A stretch of 64,000 nt of DNA from Lysobacteraceae bacterium (GTDB taxonomy: Bacteria; Pseudomonadota; Gammaproteobacteria; Xanthomonadales; Xanthomonadaceae). Shown here one piece after another: positions 21,581 through 31,665 of the stretch. The stretch spans positions 78,992-142,991 of the forward strand of contig SCUI01000011.1 in NCBI GenBank assembly GCA_004297225.1, written 5' to 3'. Every line of letters begins with the position of its first letter. The stretch's first letter is position 1. Below the pieces are notes generated by a model that was given only the letters and a program-made list of their open reading frames with translations, searched no databases and was not told the DNA's origin. Both the position numbers and the translations under genes were made by a program.

Positions 21581-22191
21581 GCGCAGTGTCGCCGACGGTG
21601 GCGCTGGTGGATGCCGGTGGCGCCAACTTCGCCTCCGTTCGCCACGCCCTGGAGCGGCAGGGCGCGCGCGTGCGCCTGGCGCGCGATGCCGACGCGCTGC
21701 GTGGCGCGCAACACATCATCTTGCCTGGGGTCGGCGCAGCGCGTCCGGCGATGGCGCTGCTGCGGGAACGCGGCTTCGACGCAGCGCTGCGCGCGGTGGA
21801 GGTGCCGCTGCTCGGCATCTGCCTGGGCATGCAACTGTTGTTCGAGCACTCGGCCGAGGGCGACGTGCAGGCGCTGGGGATCCTGCCGGGGCGCGTCGAG
21901 GCGCTGCCCGCCAGCGCCGGCGTGCGGGTCCCGCACATGGGCTGGAACTCGATCTGGCCGACCCGGCCGGCGCCGCTGTTCGAAGGGTTGCCGGCGGGCG
22001 TGGCGATGTACTTCGTGCACGGCTTCGCCGCGGCGCACGACGAGGCCTGCATCGCGCGCTGCGTGCACGGGCGCCCGTTCGCGGCGGCAGTCCAGCGCGA
22101 CCAGGTGTTCGGCGTGCAGTTCCATCCGGAGCGATCCGGCGCCGCAGGCGCGCGGGTGCTGGCCAATTTCCTGCGGGTCGCGCCGCCATGA
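21577..22191 (+). CDS. hisH: Imidazole glycerol phosphate synthase, glutaminase subunit
   Basis: Class I glutamine amidotransferase of 204 residues that supplies ammonia to HisF. The catalytic Cys is in [12 protein letters not shown] and the His-Glu pair in VQFHPERSG. It starts at GTG 21577 within the hisB stop. The oxyanion segment [10 protein letters not shown] is also conserved. Confidence 0.96.
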   Translation: MSAVSPTVALVDAGGANFASVRHALERQGARVRLARDADALRGAQHIILPGVGAARPAMALLRERGFDAALRAVEVPLLGICLGMQLLFEHSAEGDVQALGILPGRVEALPASAGVRVPHMGWNSIWPTRPAPLFEGLPAGVAMYFVHGFAAAHDEACIARCVHGRPFAAAVQRDQVFGVQFHPERSGAAGARVLANFLRVAPP

Positions 22192-22919
22192 ACTTCGTGC
22201 TGTATCCCGCCATCGACGTCCGCGACGGTCGCGTCGTGCGCCTGCGCCAGGGCGACTACGCGCGCGAGACCGGCTACGCGGCCACGCCGCTGGCACAGGC
22301 GCGCGCATATGCCGCGCAGGGCGCGCAGTGGTTGCACCTGGTGGACCTGGAGGGCGCCCGCGACGGCCGCAACACGCTGGCGCCGCTGGTGCAAGGCATC
22401 GTCGCTGCGACCGGGCTGCGCATGCAGGTGGGTGGCGGCGTCCGGGCGTCGGACGATGTGCAGCGCCTGCTCGATTCGGGTGCCGAGCGAGTCGTGGTCG
22501 GCTCGGTGGCCGTGCGCGACCCGGAACAGATGGGCCGGTGGATCGCGCGCTTCGGCGCGCAGGCGATCACCATCGCACTGGATGCCCGCTGTGGCGCCGA
22601 CGGTACCTGGCGGCTGCCCGTCGCAGGTTGGACCACGGCGACGGAGGCCACGCCGGAAGGCCTCGCCGCGCGCTTCGCGACGATGGGCGCGGTGCACGTG
22701 CTCAGCACCGACATCGGCCGCGACGGCATGCTCGCCGGTCCTGGCCTCGACCTGTACCGTGCCCTGCGCGCGGCGGCGCCGGCGCTGTCGTTGCAGGCCA
22801 GCGGCGGCCTGCGCGACGAAATCGACCTTGCGGCGGTGCGCGCGCTCGGCTGCAGCGGCGCGGTGCTCGGCCGCAGCCTGCTCGAGGGCCGGCTGTCGCT
22901 GGCGGCCGCGACATGCTGA
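22188..22919 (+). CDS. hisA: ProFAR isomerase
   Basis: TIM-barrel phosphoribosylformimino-5-aminoimidazole carboxamide ribotide isomerase, 243 residues. The N-terminal YPAIDVRDGRVVRLRQGDY carries the first catalytic Asp; VGGGVRASDDV and LSTDIGRDGML carry the phosphate-binding loop and second Asp. It overlaps hisH by 4 bp and hisF by 7 bp. Confidence 0.97.
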   Translation: MNFVLYPAIDVRDGRVVRLRQGDYARETGYAATPLAQARAYAAQGAQWLHLVDLEGARDGRNTLAPLVQGIVAATGLRMQVGGGVRASDDVQRLLDSGAERVVVGSVAVRDPEQMGRWIARFGAQAITIALDARCGADGTWRLPVAGWTTATEATPEGLAARFATMGAVHVLSTDIGRDGMLAGPGLDLYRALRAAAPALSLQASGGLRDEIDLAAVRALGCSGAVLGRSLLEGRLSLAAATC

Positions 22920-23686
22920 CGCGCCGCATCCTCGCCTGCCTGGACGTGCGCGACGGCCGCGTGGTCAAGGGCGTGCGTTTCGCCGGGCATCGCGACATGG
23001 GCGACGTGGTCGACCTGGCCCGCCGCCACCGCGACGCCGGCGCCGACGAACTGGTGCTGTACGACATCGCCGCCAGCCCGCGCGGGACCTGCGCCGATCC
23101 CGCCTGGGTCGCGCGCGTGGCCCGGGCGATCGACATCCCGTTCTGCGTGGCCGGTGGCATCCGCACGGTGGCGCAGGCGCGCACGCTGCTCAACGCCGGC
23201 GCCGACAAGGTTTCGGTCAACACCCCGGCGCTGGAGCGTCCGGCGTTGATCGGTGAACTGGCGGAGGCGTTCGGCTCGCAATGCGTGGTCGTGGGCGTGG
23301 ATTCGCGACGCGACGCCGACGGCGAGTGGCGGGTGCGCAGCCATGCCGGCGACCCCGCCGCGATGCGCGCGCTGCCCCGGCGCACGCTGGACTGGATCGC
23401 CGAGGCGCAGGCGCTCGGCGCCGGCGAGATCGTCCTCAACTGCATGGACAGCGACGGCACGCGCGACGGCTTCGACCTGGTGCAGCTGCGCGCGGCGCGC
23501 GCGGTGTGTGCGATACCACTGGTCGCGTCCGGCGGGGCCGGGCGGGCGGCGCATTTCGCCGCGGCGTTCCGCGACGCCGACGCGGATGCCGCGCTGGCCG
23601 CAGGCGCGCTGCACGACGGCAGCCTCGACCTGCGCGAGCTCAAGCGTGCGCTGGCCGAGTCGGGCCTGCCGGTGCGACTGTCGTGA
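22913..23686 (+). CDS. hisF: Imidazole glycerol phosphate synthase, cyclase subunit
   Basis: A 257-residue TIM barrel, partner of HisH. RRILACLDVRDGRVVKGV holds the first catalytic Asp, VAGGIRT the phosphate loop and LNCMDSDGTRDGFDL the second Asp. The start ATG 22913 lies inside the hisA end; the gene ends in the GTGA that starts hisIE. Confidence 0.97.
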   Translation: MLTRRILACLDVRDGRVVKGVRFAGHRDMGDVVDLARRHRDAGADELVLYDIAASPRGTCADPAWVARVARAIDIPFCVAGGIRTVAQARTLLNAGADKVSVNTPALERPALIGELAEAFGSQCVVVGVDSRRDADGEWRVRSHAGDPAAMRALPRRTLDWIAEAQALGAGEIVLNCMDSDGTRDGFDLVQLRAARAVCAIPLVASGGAGRAAHFAAAFRDADADAALAAGALHDGSLDLRELKRALAESGLPVRLS

Positions 23687-24306
23687 CGGCGCCGTTCGAC
23701 ATCGACGCGCTGGCATGGACGAAGCAGGGCGGTTTGCTGCCCGCCATCGTCCAGGACGCCGCCTCCCTGCGGGTGCTGATGCTCGGCTACATGGATCGCG
23801 CCGCGCTCACGGCGACGCTGGCCGAAGGCCGCGTCAGCTTCTTCAGCCGCAGCCGCCAGGCGCCATGGCGCAAGGGCGACACCTCCGGCCACTGGCTCGA
23901 GCTCGTGGGCATCGAGCGCGACTGCGATGCCGACGCGCTGCTGGTGCTCGCGCGGCCGCACGGCCCCACCTGCCACCTCGAACGCTGCAGCTGCTTCGCC
24001 GCGGCGCCCGCGCGCGACGCGGATGCCCTGCAGGCGCTCGACGCCCTGGTCGCGGCACGCATGGCGGCGCCCGGAGACGGCTACACCGACCGCCTGCTGG
24101 CCGCCGGCCGCGCGCGCCTCGCGCAGAAGGTCGGGGAGGAGGGCGTGGAAACCGCGCTGGCGCTGGTCGCCGGCGACCACGCCGCCCTGCAGGGCGAGGC
24201 CGCGGACCTGCTGTACCACCTGGTCGTGGCCTTGCGCGCGGCCGGCACCTCGATCGACGCGGCGCTGCGCGAACTGCAGGCGCGCGCGCAACCGCGGCGC
24301 GGCTAG
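23683..24306 (+). CDS. hisI: Bifunctional PR-AMP cyclohydrolase / PR-ATP pyrophosphatase
   Basis: The 207-residue fusion has an N-terminal HisI domain (VLMLGYMDRAALTATL, FFSRSRQAPWRKGDTSGH and the Zn cysteines in GPTCHLERCSCF) and a C-terminal HisE domain (AQKVGEEGVETALALVAGD, EAADLLYHLVVAL). It starts at GTG 23683 overlapping hisF. It ends the operon and converges on mtnC with a 3-base gap, so no separate terminator is visible. Confidence 0.96.
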   Translation: MTAPFDIDALAWTKQGGLLPAIVQDAASLRVLMLGYMDRAALTATLAEGRVSFFSRSRQAPWRKGDTSGHWLELVGIERDCDADALLVLARPHGPTCHLERCSCFAAAPARDADALQALDALVAARMAAPGDGYTDRLLAAGRARLAQKVGEEGVETALALVAGDHAALQGEAADLLYHLVVALRAAGTSIDAALRELQARAQPRRG

Positions 24307-24309
24307 CGA

Positions 24310-25011
24310 TCAGCCCGCGAGCAGCGCGTCTACGGCATCGAACGATTCCACGCGCGGGTGGCCGTTGGCCGCGGCCGCGTCGCGCGGTTGCGGGTAGTCG
24401 TCGCGACGGTCCAGCAGCACGGTGCGCATCCCCGCCTCGCGCGCCGCGTCCAGCTCGGCCACGACGTCGGACAGGAACACGATGCCCGCAGCCGGAGCGC
24501 CGAGCCGCGCGGCGATGGTGCGGTAGCTGTCGGCCTCGCGCTTGGGGCCGGCCTCGGTGTCGAAGAAGGCGTCGAACAGCGGCGTCAGGTCGCCGGCGTC
24601 GGTGTGCGCGAACAGCAGCTGCTGCGCGGCGACCGAACCCGACGAGTACACCGCGAGCCGATGCCCTTCCGCGTGCCAGCGCCGCAGTCCCGCCGCGGCG
24701 TCCGGGTACAGGTCCGCCTGCAGCGTGCCGGCGAGGTAGCCTTCGCGCCAGATCATTCCCTGCAGCGCCTTCAGCGCGGTGTGCTTGCGGTCCTCGTCGA
24801 TCCAGCCCTGCAGGGTCTCGACGATTATCGCGTCCTCGCACATCGCGCCGTGCTCCGTGGCGACGACGTCCAGCCAACGCCGCACCTCCGGCTCGTCGCC
24901 GTGCGCGCGCACGAAGCCCGGCAGCGCCTTGCGCGCATACGGAAACAGCACCTCCTTCACGAACGAGATGCTGCTGGTCGTCCCCTCGATATCGGTCAGG
25001 ATCGTCGCCAA
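24310..25011 (-). CDS. mtnC: Acireductone synthase (enolase-phosphatase E1)
   Basis: HAD-family enzyme of the methionine salvage pathway that enolises and dephosphorylates a diketo sugar phosphate to acireductone. The 233-residue protein shows [21 protein letters not shown] (nucleophile Asp), the [10 protein letters not shown] motif and [12 protein letters not shown]. It is third in an mtnB-mtnD-mtnC cluster. mtnA, mtnK and mtnP are not here. Confidence 0.95.
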   Translation of the reverse strand: MATILTDIEGTTSSISFVKEVLFPYARKALPGFVRAHGDEPEVRRWLDVVATEHGAMCEDAIIVETLQGWIDEDRKHTALKALQGMIWREGYLAGTLQADLYPDAAAGLRRWHAEGHRLAVYSSGSVAAQQLLFAHTDAGDLTPLFDAFFDTEAGPKREADSYRTIAARLGAPAAGIVFLSDVVAELDAAREAGMRTVLLDRRDDYPQPRDAAAANGHPRVESFDAVDALLAG

Positions 25012-25021
25012 GGAAGTCGCC

Positions 25022-25591
25022 TCACCCGAGCCGCGGAAAGCGGGAGGCGATGTCGGTGCCGGTGAAGTGGCCGACCCAGCCGTCCGGCTCCGTGAAGAAG
25101 CGGATGGCGATGAAGCTGGGCTCGGGGCCCATGTCGAACCAGTGCTTCGCCGAGTCGGGCACCGCGATCAGGTCGCCCCGGGTGCACAGCACCTCATAGA
25201 CCTTGTCGTCCACGTGCAGGGTGAAAAGTCCCGAGCCGCCGACGAAGAACCGCACCTCGTCTTCCTTGTGGAAGTGCTCGTCGAGGAACTTGGCGCGCAT
25301 CGCCTCGCGCTGCGGGTTGTCCGGCGCGATGCTGACCACGTCCACGCTGCGGAAGCCGCGCTCGGCCACCAGCCGGTCGATGTCGGCGCGGTAGGCCTCC
25401 ATGACCTCCTCGGGCGAAGCGCCGGGCGCTACCGGCTTCGACGCCTGCCACTGCTCGAACGTCACGCCGATCCGCGCCAGTTCCCGCGCCATCGCGGCAA
25501 GATCCTGCGTTTCCAGCAGCGGCTGGTCCGGATGCGCCTCGTCGAAGATCCGCAGGCGGCTTTGCGGGGTGCGGGCGGTCACGCCGGGCAT
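25022..25591 (-). CDS. mtnD: Acireductone dioxygenase
   Basis: Cupin metalloenzyme that oxidises acireductone to the 2-oxo acid precursor of methionine. The 189-residue protein has the metal set in [16 protein letters not shown] (two His and a Glu), with the fourth ligand His in [12 protein letters not shown]. The start ATG 25591 overlaps the mtnB end by 13 bp; an upstream in-frame extension lies within mtnB and is rejected. Confidence 0.95.
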   Translation of the reverse strand: MPGVTARTPQSRLRIFDEAHPDQPLLETQDLAAMARELARIGVTFEQWQASKPVAPGASPEEVMEAYRADIDRLVAERGFRSVDVVSIAPDNPQREAMRAKFLDEHFHKEDEVRFFVGGSGLFTLHVDDKVYEVLCTRGDLIAVPDSAKHWFDMGPEPSFIAIRFFTEPDGWVGHFTGTDIASRFPRLG

Positions 25592-26223
25592 TGCAGCATC
25601 CTCAGTTGCAGCTCGCAGTCGAGCAGGAATTCGAACGCCTCCAGGTGGCGGCGTGCCTCGGCCATGTCGCGGCCCCAGGCGTACATTCCATGGCCGTCGA
25701 TGAGGTAGCCCCACATGCGGCGGTTTTCGAGCAGGGCATCCACCTGCGCCGCCAGGGTCTTCATGTCCTGGCTGTTGGGCAGCACCGGCAGGTCGATCCG
25801 TGCCTCGTGGGTGTCGTTGCCGCGGAAGGCCTTCAGCAGTTCATAGCCTTCCAGCCGCAACACGCCGGCACCGGCGAACAGCCGCGAAGCCACGGTTTGC
25901 GCCTTCGAATGCGTGTGCAGCACGCAACCGATGTCGGGTGTGTGGCGGTAGAGCTGGGTATGCAGCAGGGTTTCGGCGGACGGCCGGTGGTCGCTGCCGA
26001 CGGCGTGGCCGTCGAAGTCCACCACCATGATGTCGTCCTCGACCAGGCGGCCCTTGTCGCGGCCGGAGACGGTGATCGCGGCATGCCGCTCATCCAGGCG
26101 CCGCGAGAAGTTGCTGCTGGTGGCGGGCGTCCAGCCCAGCGCCGACAGCTCGCGGACGTTGACGATCAGTTCGCCGGCCAGGTGGCGCAGGGCCTGCGCG
26201 TCGTAGGGAGGGGGGGCGCTCAT
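25579..26223 (-). CDS. mtnB: Methylthioribulose-1-phosphate dehydratase
   Basis: Class II aldolase-fold Zn enzyme, 214 residues, acting before MtnC. Zn ligands are in [10 protein letters not shown] and in DGHGMYAWG; the N-terminal [12 protein letters not shown] with the phosphate-binding loop is conserved. The start is 11 bases from the stop of the upstream transporter gene, so the mtn genes may be on the transporter transcript. Confidence 0.94.
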   Translation of the reverse strand: MSAPPPYDAQALRHLAGELIVNVRELSALGWTPATSSNFSRRLDERHAAITVSGRDKGRLVEDDIMVVDFDGHAVGSDHRPSAETLLHTQLYRHTPDIGCVLHTHSKAQTVASRLFAGAGVLRLEGYELLKAFRGNDTHEARIDLPVLPNSQDMKTLAAQVDALLENRRMWGYLIDGHGMYAWGRDMAEARRHLEAFEFLLDCELQLRMLQCPA

Positions 26224-26233
26224 GGGCGCCAGT

Positions 26234-27529
26234 TTAGCGCCGCGCGGCGAACGCCCGGTAAAGCAGCCAGGCCGCGAGCATCGCCACGACCGCGCCGAGC
26301 AGCATCATCGGTGGCGAGGACGCGAGCAGCAACGCGCAGGCCGCCAGCGCGCCGAAGCCGTAGAAGCGGTCGGCCGGCTTCGGACGCCGCGCCGGCGTGC
26401 CCACGACCAGGCTCAGGCCGGCGGCCGCGTAGGCCAGCACGACCAGGTTCACCACCACGTTGACGATCACGCCGAACTGGCCGGAGACCTGCGGCGAAAG
26501 GGTGATCATGGCGATTGCGGTCATCGCGATGGAGACGAACAACAGGCCCAGGCCGGCGGCGCCGTTGCGGTTGAGCCTGCCGAACACGGCCGGCAGGAAG
26601 CCGCGCTTGGCGGCCTGCGCGCCGGTCTCGCCGGTCACCAGCATCCAGCCGCCCAGCGTTCCGGTGGCCTTGAGCGCGGCGGCCGCGGCGATGGCGATCG
26701 CGGCCCACGGCCCGAAGATCGCGGCGGCGACCAGCGCGAACGGCGCGCTCGAGGCTTCCAGTTCCGCCGCCGGGACGATGCCCATGACCAGCACCGACGA
26801 GGTGATGTAGACCACGCCCGCGATCAGGATCCCGCCCAGCGTGGCCCTCGGCACGTCGCGGTCGGGATCGCGCACCACGCCGGCGATCATCGCGCCGGTC
26901 TCCAGCCCCACGAACGCCCAGAACACCGGCGACAGCGACTTGAACACGACCTTCGCGTCGGAATCGCCAGTGACGTTCCAGGCCGCCTCGTAGAGGCCGC
27001 GGTCGAAGCTGCTCCAGCCGAACACGAGCACCAGCGCAACCGGTGCCAGCCCGAGCACCACGCACAGCGACTGGAACTTCGCCACCGGCTTGGGACCGAG
27101 CAGGTTGATCGCGAACATCAGCCAGATCAGCACGATCTGCCCGCCCACCTGCACGTGCGGATCGGACCCGTCCAGCGGCAGCAGCATCACCAGGTAGCCG
27201 AAGGCCGCCACCGCGATCGCGTTGTTGCCGATCCACGACGACGCCCAGTACAGCGAGGAGGCGAGGAAGCTGGCGTCGCGCCCCAGCGCCGGCCGCACGT
27301 AGTCGTCGGCCGAGCTGAGGTCGGGATAGTCACGCGCCAGCCGCGCGAACGCGCCGCCCAGCATCAGCGCCAGCGCCGTGCCGATGATCCAGCCGAAGGC
27401 GGTGACCGCGCCCGCGCCGGCGAGGTTCGCTGGCAGCAGGAAGAACCCCGAGCCGATCATGTTGTTGGCGACCACGAAGGTCGCCAGCAACGGTCCGATC
27501 TTGCGCGTGCTCGCCGGCCCGCCGTCCAA
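26234..27529 (-). CDS. APC-family amino acid/polyamine antiporter
   Basis: About twelve membrane segments. The N-terminal [23 protein letters not shown] carries the unwound GSG-type substrate loop of AdiC/CadB/PotE-like antiporters, and [15 protein letters not shown] matches helix 6 of that group. The preferred start is TTG at 27529, just after the stop of the upstream transporter and with AAGGG ahead; a longer ATG frame to 27586 would overlap that gene by 50 bases. Exact substrate unknown; arginine/agmatine, ornithine or putrescine exchange are candidates. Confidence 0.8.
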   Translation of the reverse strand: MDGGPASTRKIGPLLATFVVANNMIGSGFFLLPANLAGAGAVTAFGWIIGTALALMLGGAFARLARDYPDLSSADDYVRPALGRDASFLASSLYWASSWIGNNAIAVAAFGYLVMLLPLDGSDPHVQVGGQIVLIWLMFAINLLGPKPVAKFQSLCVVLGLAPVALVLVFGWSSFDRGLYEAAWNVTGDSDAKVVFKSLSPVFWAFVGLETGAMIAGVVRDPDRDVPRATLGGILIAGVVYITSSVLVMGIVPAAELEASSAPFALVAAAIFGPWAAIAIAAAAALKATGTLGGWMLVTGETGAQAAKRGFLPAVFGRLNRNGAAGLGLLFVSIAMTAIAMITLSPQVSGQFGVIVNVVVNLVVLAYAAAGLSLVVGTPARRPKPADRFYGFGALAACALLLASSPPMMLLGAVVAMLAAWLLYRAFAARR

Positions 27530-27533
27530 GCCC

Positions 27534-29099
27534 TTAGGCCTGCGGACCCTCGTGGAATTTCGGCTCGGGCGGCGGCACCACGCCACCTTCCGGACCTGTG
27601 ATGCCGCGGCCCAGGTCGCTGTGGCGGTAACCGTAGAAGCGGTACACCACCAGGCCGATCGCCGCCCAGATGAAGAACAGGCTGATCGTGTACAGCGACA
27701 GGTTCACGAACAGCAGCAGGCAGCCGGCGATCGCGAGCGGGCACACCACCCACACCAGCGGGGTGCGGAACGGGCGATGGCGGTCGGGCTGGCTCTTGCG
27801 GAGGATCAGCACGCCGATGGAGACCATGATGAACGCGAACAGCGTGCCCGAGTTGGAGATGTCGGCAAGGATGCCCACCGGGAACATCGCGCCGAACAGC
27901 GCCACGAACACGCCGGTGATGATCGTCACCACGTGCGGGGTGTGGTAGCGCGGATGCACCCGCGACAGCACTTCCGGCAGCAGGCCGTCGCGCGACATGG
28001 TGAAGAAGATGCGGGTCTGGCCGTAGATCATCATCAGCACCACCGACGGCAGCGCCAGCGCCGCGGCCAGGCCGATCATGTTGCCCACGCCGCCGAAGCC
28101 GATCATGCGCATCACATGCGCCAGCGGTTCCTTGCTGCACACCAGCGCGTCCGAACCGAGGCAGGCCGCCGCCATTTCCGGCGTACCGGGCGACAGGACG
28201 ATGCCGTCCGCGCCGAACATCGGCGCCGAACCCGCCGCGCCGACCGCGCCGTATCCCACCAGCAGGTAGAAGATGGTGCAGATCAGCAGCGAGCCGATCA
28301 GGCCGATCGGGATGTTGCGGTTCGGATCCTTGGTCTCCTCCGACGCGGTCGAGACCGCGTCGAAGCCGACATAGGCGAAGAAGATCGAGGCCGCCGCGCC
28401 GAGCACGCCGATGCCGCCCATCGGGCTGCCCCAGCCGGTCGGGAAGAACGGTTCGAAGTTCTCGCTCTGCACCGCCGGCAGCGAGATCGCGATGAAGGCG
28501 ACCAGTGCCGCGACCTTGATCGAGACCAGCACGGCGTTGACCTTGGCCGACTTGGACGTGCCGATCACCAGCAGCCAGGTCACCACCAGGGCGATGAAGC
28601 AGGCGAGGATGTTGAACGTGCCCCCGTCATAGGGGCCGGTGCGCAGCCAGCGCGGCAGCGCCAGCGACCCGGGTTCGACCAGCCCGAACAGGTTGGTGTG
28701 CATCAGCAGGCCATTCATGTAGCCGGACCAGCCGACCGAGACCGCCCCCGCGGCCACGGCGTATTCCAGCACCAGCGCCCAGCCCACGATCCAGGCCAGC
28801 GCTTCGCCGAGCACGCCGTACGTGTAGGTATAGGCCGAGCCGGAGACCGGCACCATCGACGCGAGTTCCGCGTAGGCGAGCGCGGCCAGGCCGCACACCA
28901 CCGCGGCGATCACGAAGGCGATCATCATCGCCGGGCCGGCCTTCTGGCCCGCTTCGGCGGTCAGGACGAAAATGCCGGTGCCGATCACGGCACCAATGCC
29001 GAGCATCGTCAGCTGGAAAGCCCCCAACTGCCGGGTCAGGGCCTTCTTGCCCGCCGTCTCCAGGATCTTGTCCAGCGGCTTGACGCGCCAAAAAAGCAT
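27534..29099 (-). CDS. APC-family cationic amino acid transporter
   Basis: A 521-residue permease with about twelve to fourteen helices, of the CAT/YfnA branch: QLTMLGIGAVIGTGIFVLT in helix 1, MVPVSGSAYTYTYG, and FFAYVGFDAVSTASEETKDP in helix 6. A Cys-containing periplasmic loop (CLGSDALVC) is unusual. It is followed after 4 bases by a second APC gene and then by the methionine salvage genes, which suggests one transcript for amino-acid uptake and methylthio recycling. Confidence 0.88.
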   Translation of the reverse strand: MLFWRVKPLDKILETAGKKALTRQLGAFQLTMLGIGAVIGTGIFVLTAEAGQKAGPAMMIAFVIAAVVCGLAALAYAELASMVPVSGSAYTYTYGVLGEALAWIVGWALVLEYAVAAGAVSVGWSGYMNGLLMHTNLFGLVEPGSLALPRWLRTGPYDGGTFNILACFIALVVTWLLVIGTSKSAKVNAVLVSIKVAALVAFIAISLPAVQSENFEPFFPTGWGSPMGGIGVLGAAASIFFAYVGFDAVSTASEETKDPNRNIPIGLIGSLLICTIFYLLVGYGAVGAAGSAPMFGADGIVLSPGTPEMAAACLGSDALVCSKEPLAHVMRMIGFGGVGNMIGLAAALALPSVVLMMIYGQTRIFFTMSRDGLLPEVLSRVHPRYHTPHVVTIITGVFVALFGAMFPVGILADISNSGTLFAFIMVSIGVLILRKSQPDRHRPFRTPLVWVVCPLAIAGCLLLFVNLSLYTISLFFIWAAIGLVVYRFYGYRHSDLGRGITGPEGGVVPPPEPKFHEGPQA

Positions 29100-29233
29100 C
29101 GTGTTCTCCCCAGGTCTTGCGAATGGCGCACGGCAGGCCCGTGCGGAAAAGTGCAGTGGCCGACCTTACCTTCCGGGCGGGGGGAGGCACAAGCGCCGGT
29201 CGGCACCCGCGTGCGATCCGGGATAATCGGCGG

Positions 29234-29794
29234 ATGGACGATGGAAGGCTCGAGGGCCATTCCGGCGGGCTGCGGGCGGCGCTGGCGGACTATCGCGCGC
29301 GCTGGCCGGGCGAAGCAGGCATGGTCGAACGGTTCCACGCGCTGCTGGGCGAGGGCGCGCACGCGTTCGCGCGCGGGCGCCTGGCGGGCCATTTCACCGC
29401 CTCGTCCTGGCTGGTGGCCGCCGATGGCGCGCGCACGCTGCTCACCCACCACCGCAAGCTCGGATTGTGGCTGCAGCTGGGCGGCCACGCCGACGGCGAC
29501 ACGGAATTGCCGCGCGCGGCGCTGAAGGAAGCGCAGGAGGAGTCGGGCCTGCCGGGGCTGCGACTCGCCGGCCGCGCGATCTTCGACCTCGACCGGCACT
29601 GGATCCCGGAACACAAGGGCGTGCCCGCGCACTGGCACTACGACGTGCGCTACGTGGTGCGTGCCGGCGCGGTCGAGGCGTTCGTGGTCAGCGACGAATC
29701 GCACGCGCTGGCCTGGCGCGACATCGCGGCGTTGGCGCGCGACGAATCGGCAGACGCCAGCGTCCGCCGCATGGCGCAAAAGTGGATCGGGTGA
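29234..29794 (+). CDS. NUDIX hydrolase
   Basis: A 186-residue protein with the Nudix box spanning GGHADGDTELPRAALKEAQE and the following ESGL (pattern G-x5-E-x7-KE-xx-EE-x-G with Lys for the usual Arg). The start ATG 29234 (MDDGRLEG) follows a purine-rich stretch; an upstream ATG at 29117 would run into the region opposite the permease promoter. The substrate is not predictable. It converges on efpL with a one-base gap. Confidence 0.88.
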   Translation: MDDGRLEGHSGGLRAALADYRARWPGEAGMVERFHALLGEGAHAFARGRLAGHFTASSWLVAADGARTLLTHHRKLGLWLQLGGHADGDTELPRAALKEAQEESGLPGLRLAGRAIFDLDRHWIPEHKGVPAHWHYDVRYVVRAGAVEAFVVSDESHALAWRDIAALARDESADASVRRMAQKWIG

Positions 29795-29795
29795 A

Positions 29796-30362
29796 TCAAT
29801 CCGCGCGGCCGGCGAACTCGCCCGTCGTCGTGTTCACCCACACCTTCTCGCCGTTGGCGATGTACTCGGGCACCTGGATCTCGATTCCGGTGGAGAGCTT
29901 CGCCGGCTTCGGGCGCTTTGTCGCGGTGCCGCCCTTGAGCTCGGGCGGGGTCTCGACCACCTCGATCGCCACGCTCTGCGGCAGCTGCACCGCCACCGGC
30001 AGGTCGTCGATGATCTGCACGTAGCAGCCCGACAGGTCGTCGACGATGTAACCCGCGGCTTCGCCGACCGCGTCGGCGTCGAGCGTGTAGGGGGTGTAAT
30101 CCTCGTCGTCGAGGAACACGAAGGCGTCGCCGTCGCGGTACGAGTACGTCACCTGCCGCCGCGACAGCTCGACTTCCTTCAGCTCGTCCTCGGCGCCCAG
30201 GCTTAGGTCGAGCTTGTTGCCGCCGGGCACCGAGTACATGGTGAAGCGGTACTTGACGTTGCCGCCGCGGCCCTGTGGCGAGCTGCGCTCGATGTCGCGG
30301 ATCTGGTACGCGCCGCCGTTGTGTTCGACGACGTTGCCTTTCTTGATGTCGTAGGCCTTCAT
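29796..30362 (-). CDS. efpL: Elongation factor P-like protein EfpL (YeiP)
   Basis: The 188-residue protein aligns end to end with YeiP rather than [15 protein letters not shown] at the start, [11 protein letters not shown] in the middle and [14 protein letters not shown] plus GRAD at the end. The loop that carries the modified lysine in EF-P reads SSPQGRGGN, with Arg at the tip as in EfpL. It assists ribosomes stalled at certain proline motifs. It lies 4 bases downstream of the SDR gene on the minus strand, so it is probably the last gene of that transcript. Confidence 0.93.
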   Translation of the reverse strand: MKAYDIKKGNVVEHNGGAYQIRDIERSSPQGRGGNVKYRFTMYSVPGGNKLDLSLGAEDELKEVELSRRQVTYSYRDGDAFVFLDDEDYTPYTLDADAVGEAAGYIVDDLSGCYVQIIDDLPVAVQLPQSVAIEVVETPPELKGGTATKRPKPAKLSTGIEIQVPEYIANGEKVWVNTTTGEFAGRAD

Positions 30363-30366
30363 GGGA

Positions 30367-31137
30367 TCACTTCGGGGCAAGGCGCGTGGCGCCGTCGAGG
30401 CGGATGGTTTCGCCGTTGAGGTAGGTGTTGCCGAGGATGAAGGCGACCAGCGAGGCGTATTCCTGCGGTTGCCCGAGGCGCGAGGGGAACGGGATCGACG
30501 CGGCCAGCGACTGCTGCACGCTGTCGGGCATGCCGTCCACCATCGGCGTCCAGAACACGCCGGGTGCGATGGTCATCACGCGGATGCCGAAGCGTGCCAG
30601 CTCGCGCGCCATCGGCAGGGTCATGCCGACCACGCCGCCCTTGGACGCGGAATACGCGGCCTGTCCGATCTGGCCTTCGTAGGCGGCGACCGAGGCGGTG
30701 TTGACGATCACGCCGCGCTCGCCGTCCACGCCCGGGGCGTTGTCCTGCATCTTCGCCGCGGCCGCCTTGGCCACGTTGAAGCTGCCGACCAGGTTCACCA
30801 TCACCGTGGCCTGGAACCGCGACAGCGGCATGGGACCTTCCTTGCCGAGGACGCGGCCGGCGCCGAGGATGCCGGCGCAGTTCACCGTGACATTCAGGCC
30901 GCCGAGGAAATCGCATGCAGCGTCGACGTTGGCCGCGACGCCGGCCTCGTCGGTGACGTCGGTATGGAAGAAGCGGGCATTCGCCTCGCCGAGTTCGGCG
31001 ACCGCGGCGGCGGCCTTGTCGGCGTTGACGTCGAACAGCGCGACCTTGCCGCCGTGGGCGACCAGGTGCTGCGCCACCGCCAGGCCAAGGCCGGAGACGC
31101 CGCCGGTGATGATGGCGCGGGTTTGGGAAAGCTGCAT
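30367..31137 (-). CDS. SDR, 3-hydroxyacyl-CoA dehydrogenase type
   Basis: A 256-residue short-chain dehydrogenase: NAD site [15 protein letters not shown], Asp in [16 protein letters not shown] and the catalytic Ser and YSASKGG. The inserted [16 protein letters not shown] and the end [18 protein letters not shown] resemble mitochondrial HSD17B10 / bacterial 2-methyl-3-hydroxybutyryl-CoA dehydrogenase, which fits isoleucine breakdown next to leucine catabolic genes. The substrate is inferred from similarity and context. Confidence 0.87.
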   Translation of the reverse strand: MQLSQTRAIITGGVSGLGLAVAQHLVAHGGKVALFDVNADKAAAAVAELGEANARFFHTDVTDEAGVAANVDAACDFLGGLNVTVNCAGILGAGRVLGKEGPMPLSRFQATVMVNLVGSFNVAKAAAAKMQDNAPGVDGERGVIVNTASVAAYEGQIGQAAYSASKGGVVGMTLPMARELARFGIRVMTIAPGVFWTPMVDGMPDSVQQSLAASIPFPSRLGQPQEYASLVAFILGNTYLNGETIRLDGATRLAPK

Positions 31138-31167
31138 GCGGGATCCTGGAACCGGAAACCCGCGATT

Positions 31168-31656
31168 TTACAGGTCCAGGAGGTAGAAGGTGTTGCAGCC
31201 GCCGTGGCCGGTGGCGCCCATCGGCGCGTCGATGCGGCGGAAACCGCTGCGCTCGTAGAGCTTCATCGCCGCGTCCATCCCGGACAGGGTTTCCAGGTAG
31301 CACTGGGTAAAGCCGAAGCCGCGCGCCGCCTCCAGGCAGCGCGCCATCATCGCCGCGCCGGCGCCCAGCCCGCGCGCCTCGGGCAGGAAGTACATCTTCC
31401 GCAGCTCGCAGGTCCCGTGGGCGCCGCCTTCCAGCGGCGCCACGCCGCCACCGCCCACCACCACGCCGTCGCGCTCGACCACGAAGTAGGCGTTGCGCGG
31501 CGCGGAATACGCGCGGCTCATCCAGTCCACTTCCGGGTCGCTGATCGCGAACCCGCAGCCGGTGGCGCCGAATTCCGGCATGACGGTGCGGATGATCCAC
31601 GCCATGCGCGCGTCGTCTTCCGCGCGGATCGGCCGGATCGACCAGGTCTGGCTCAT
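31168..31656 (-). CDS. GNAT acetyltransferase
   Basis: A 162-residue single-domain N-acetyltransferase: the central beta-strand ELRKMYFLPEARGLGAGAAM contains the R/Q-x-x-G-x-G/A acetyl-CoA loop, followed by CYLETLSGMDAAMKLYERSGF. The target is unknown. It lies 9 bases downstream of the GGDEF-EAL gene, so cotranscription is likely. Confidence 0.88.
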   Translation of the reverse strand: MSQTWSIRPIRAEDDARMAWIIRTVMPEFGATGCGFAISDPEVDWMSRAYSAPRNAYFVVERDGVVVGGGGVAPLEGGAHGTCELRKMYFLPEARGLGAGAAMMARCLEAARGFGFTQCYLETLSGMDAAMKLYERSGFRRIDAPMGATGHGGCNTFYLLDL

Positions 31657-31665
31657 CGTGACTCC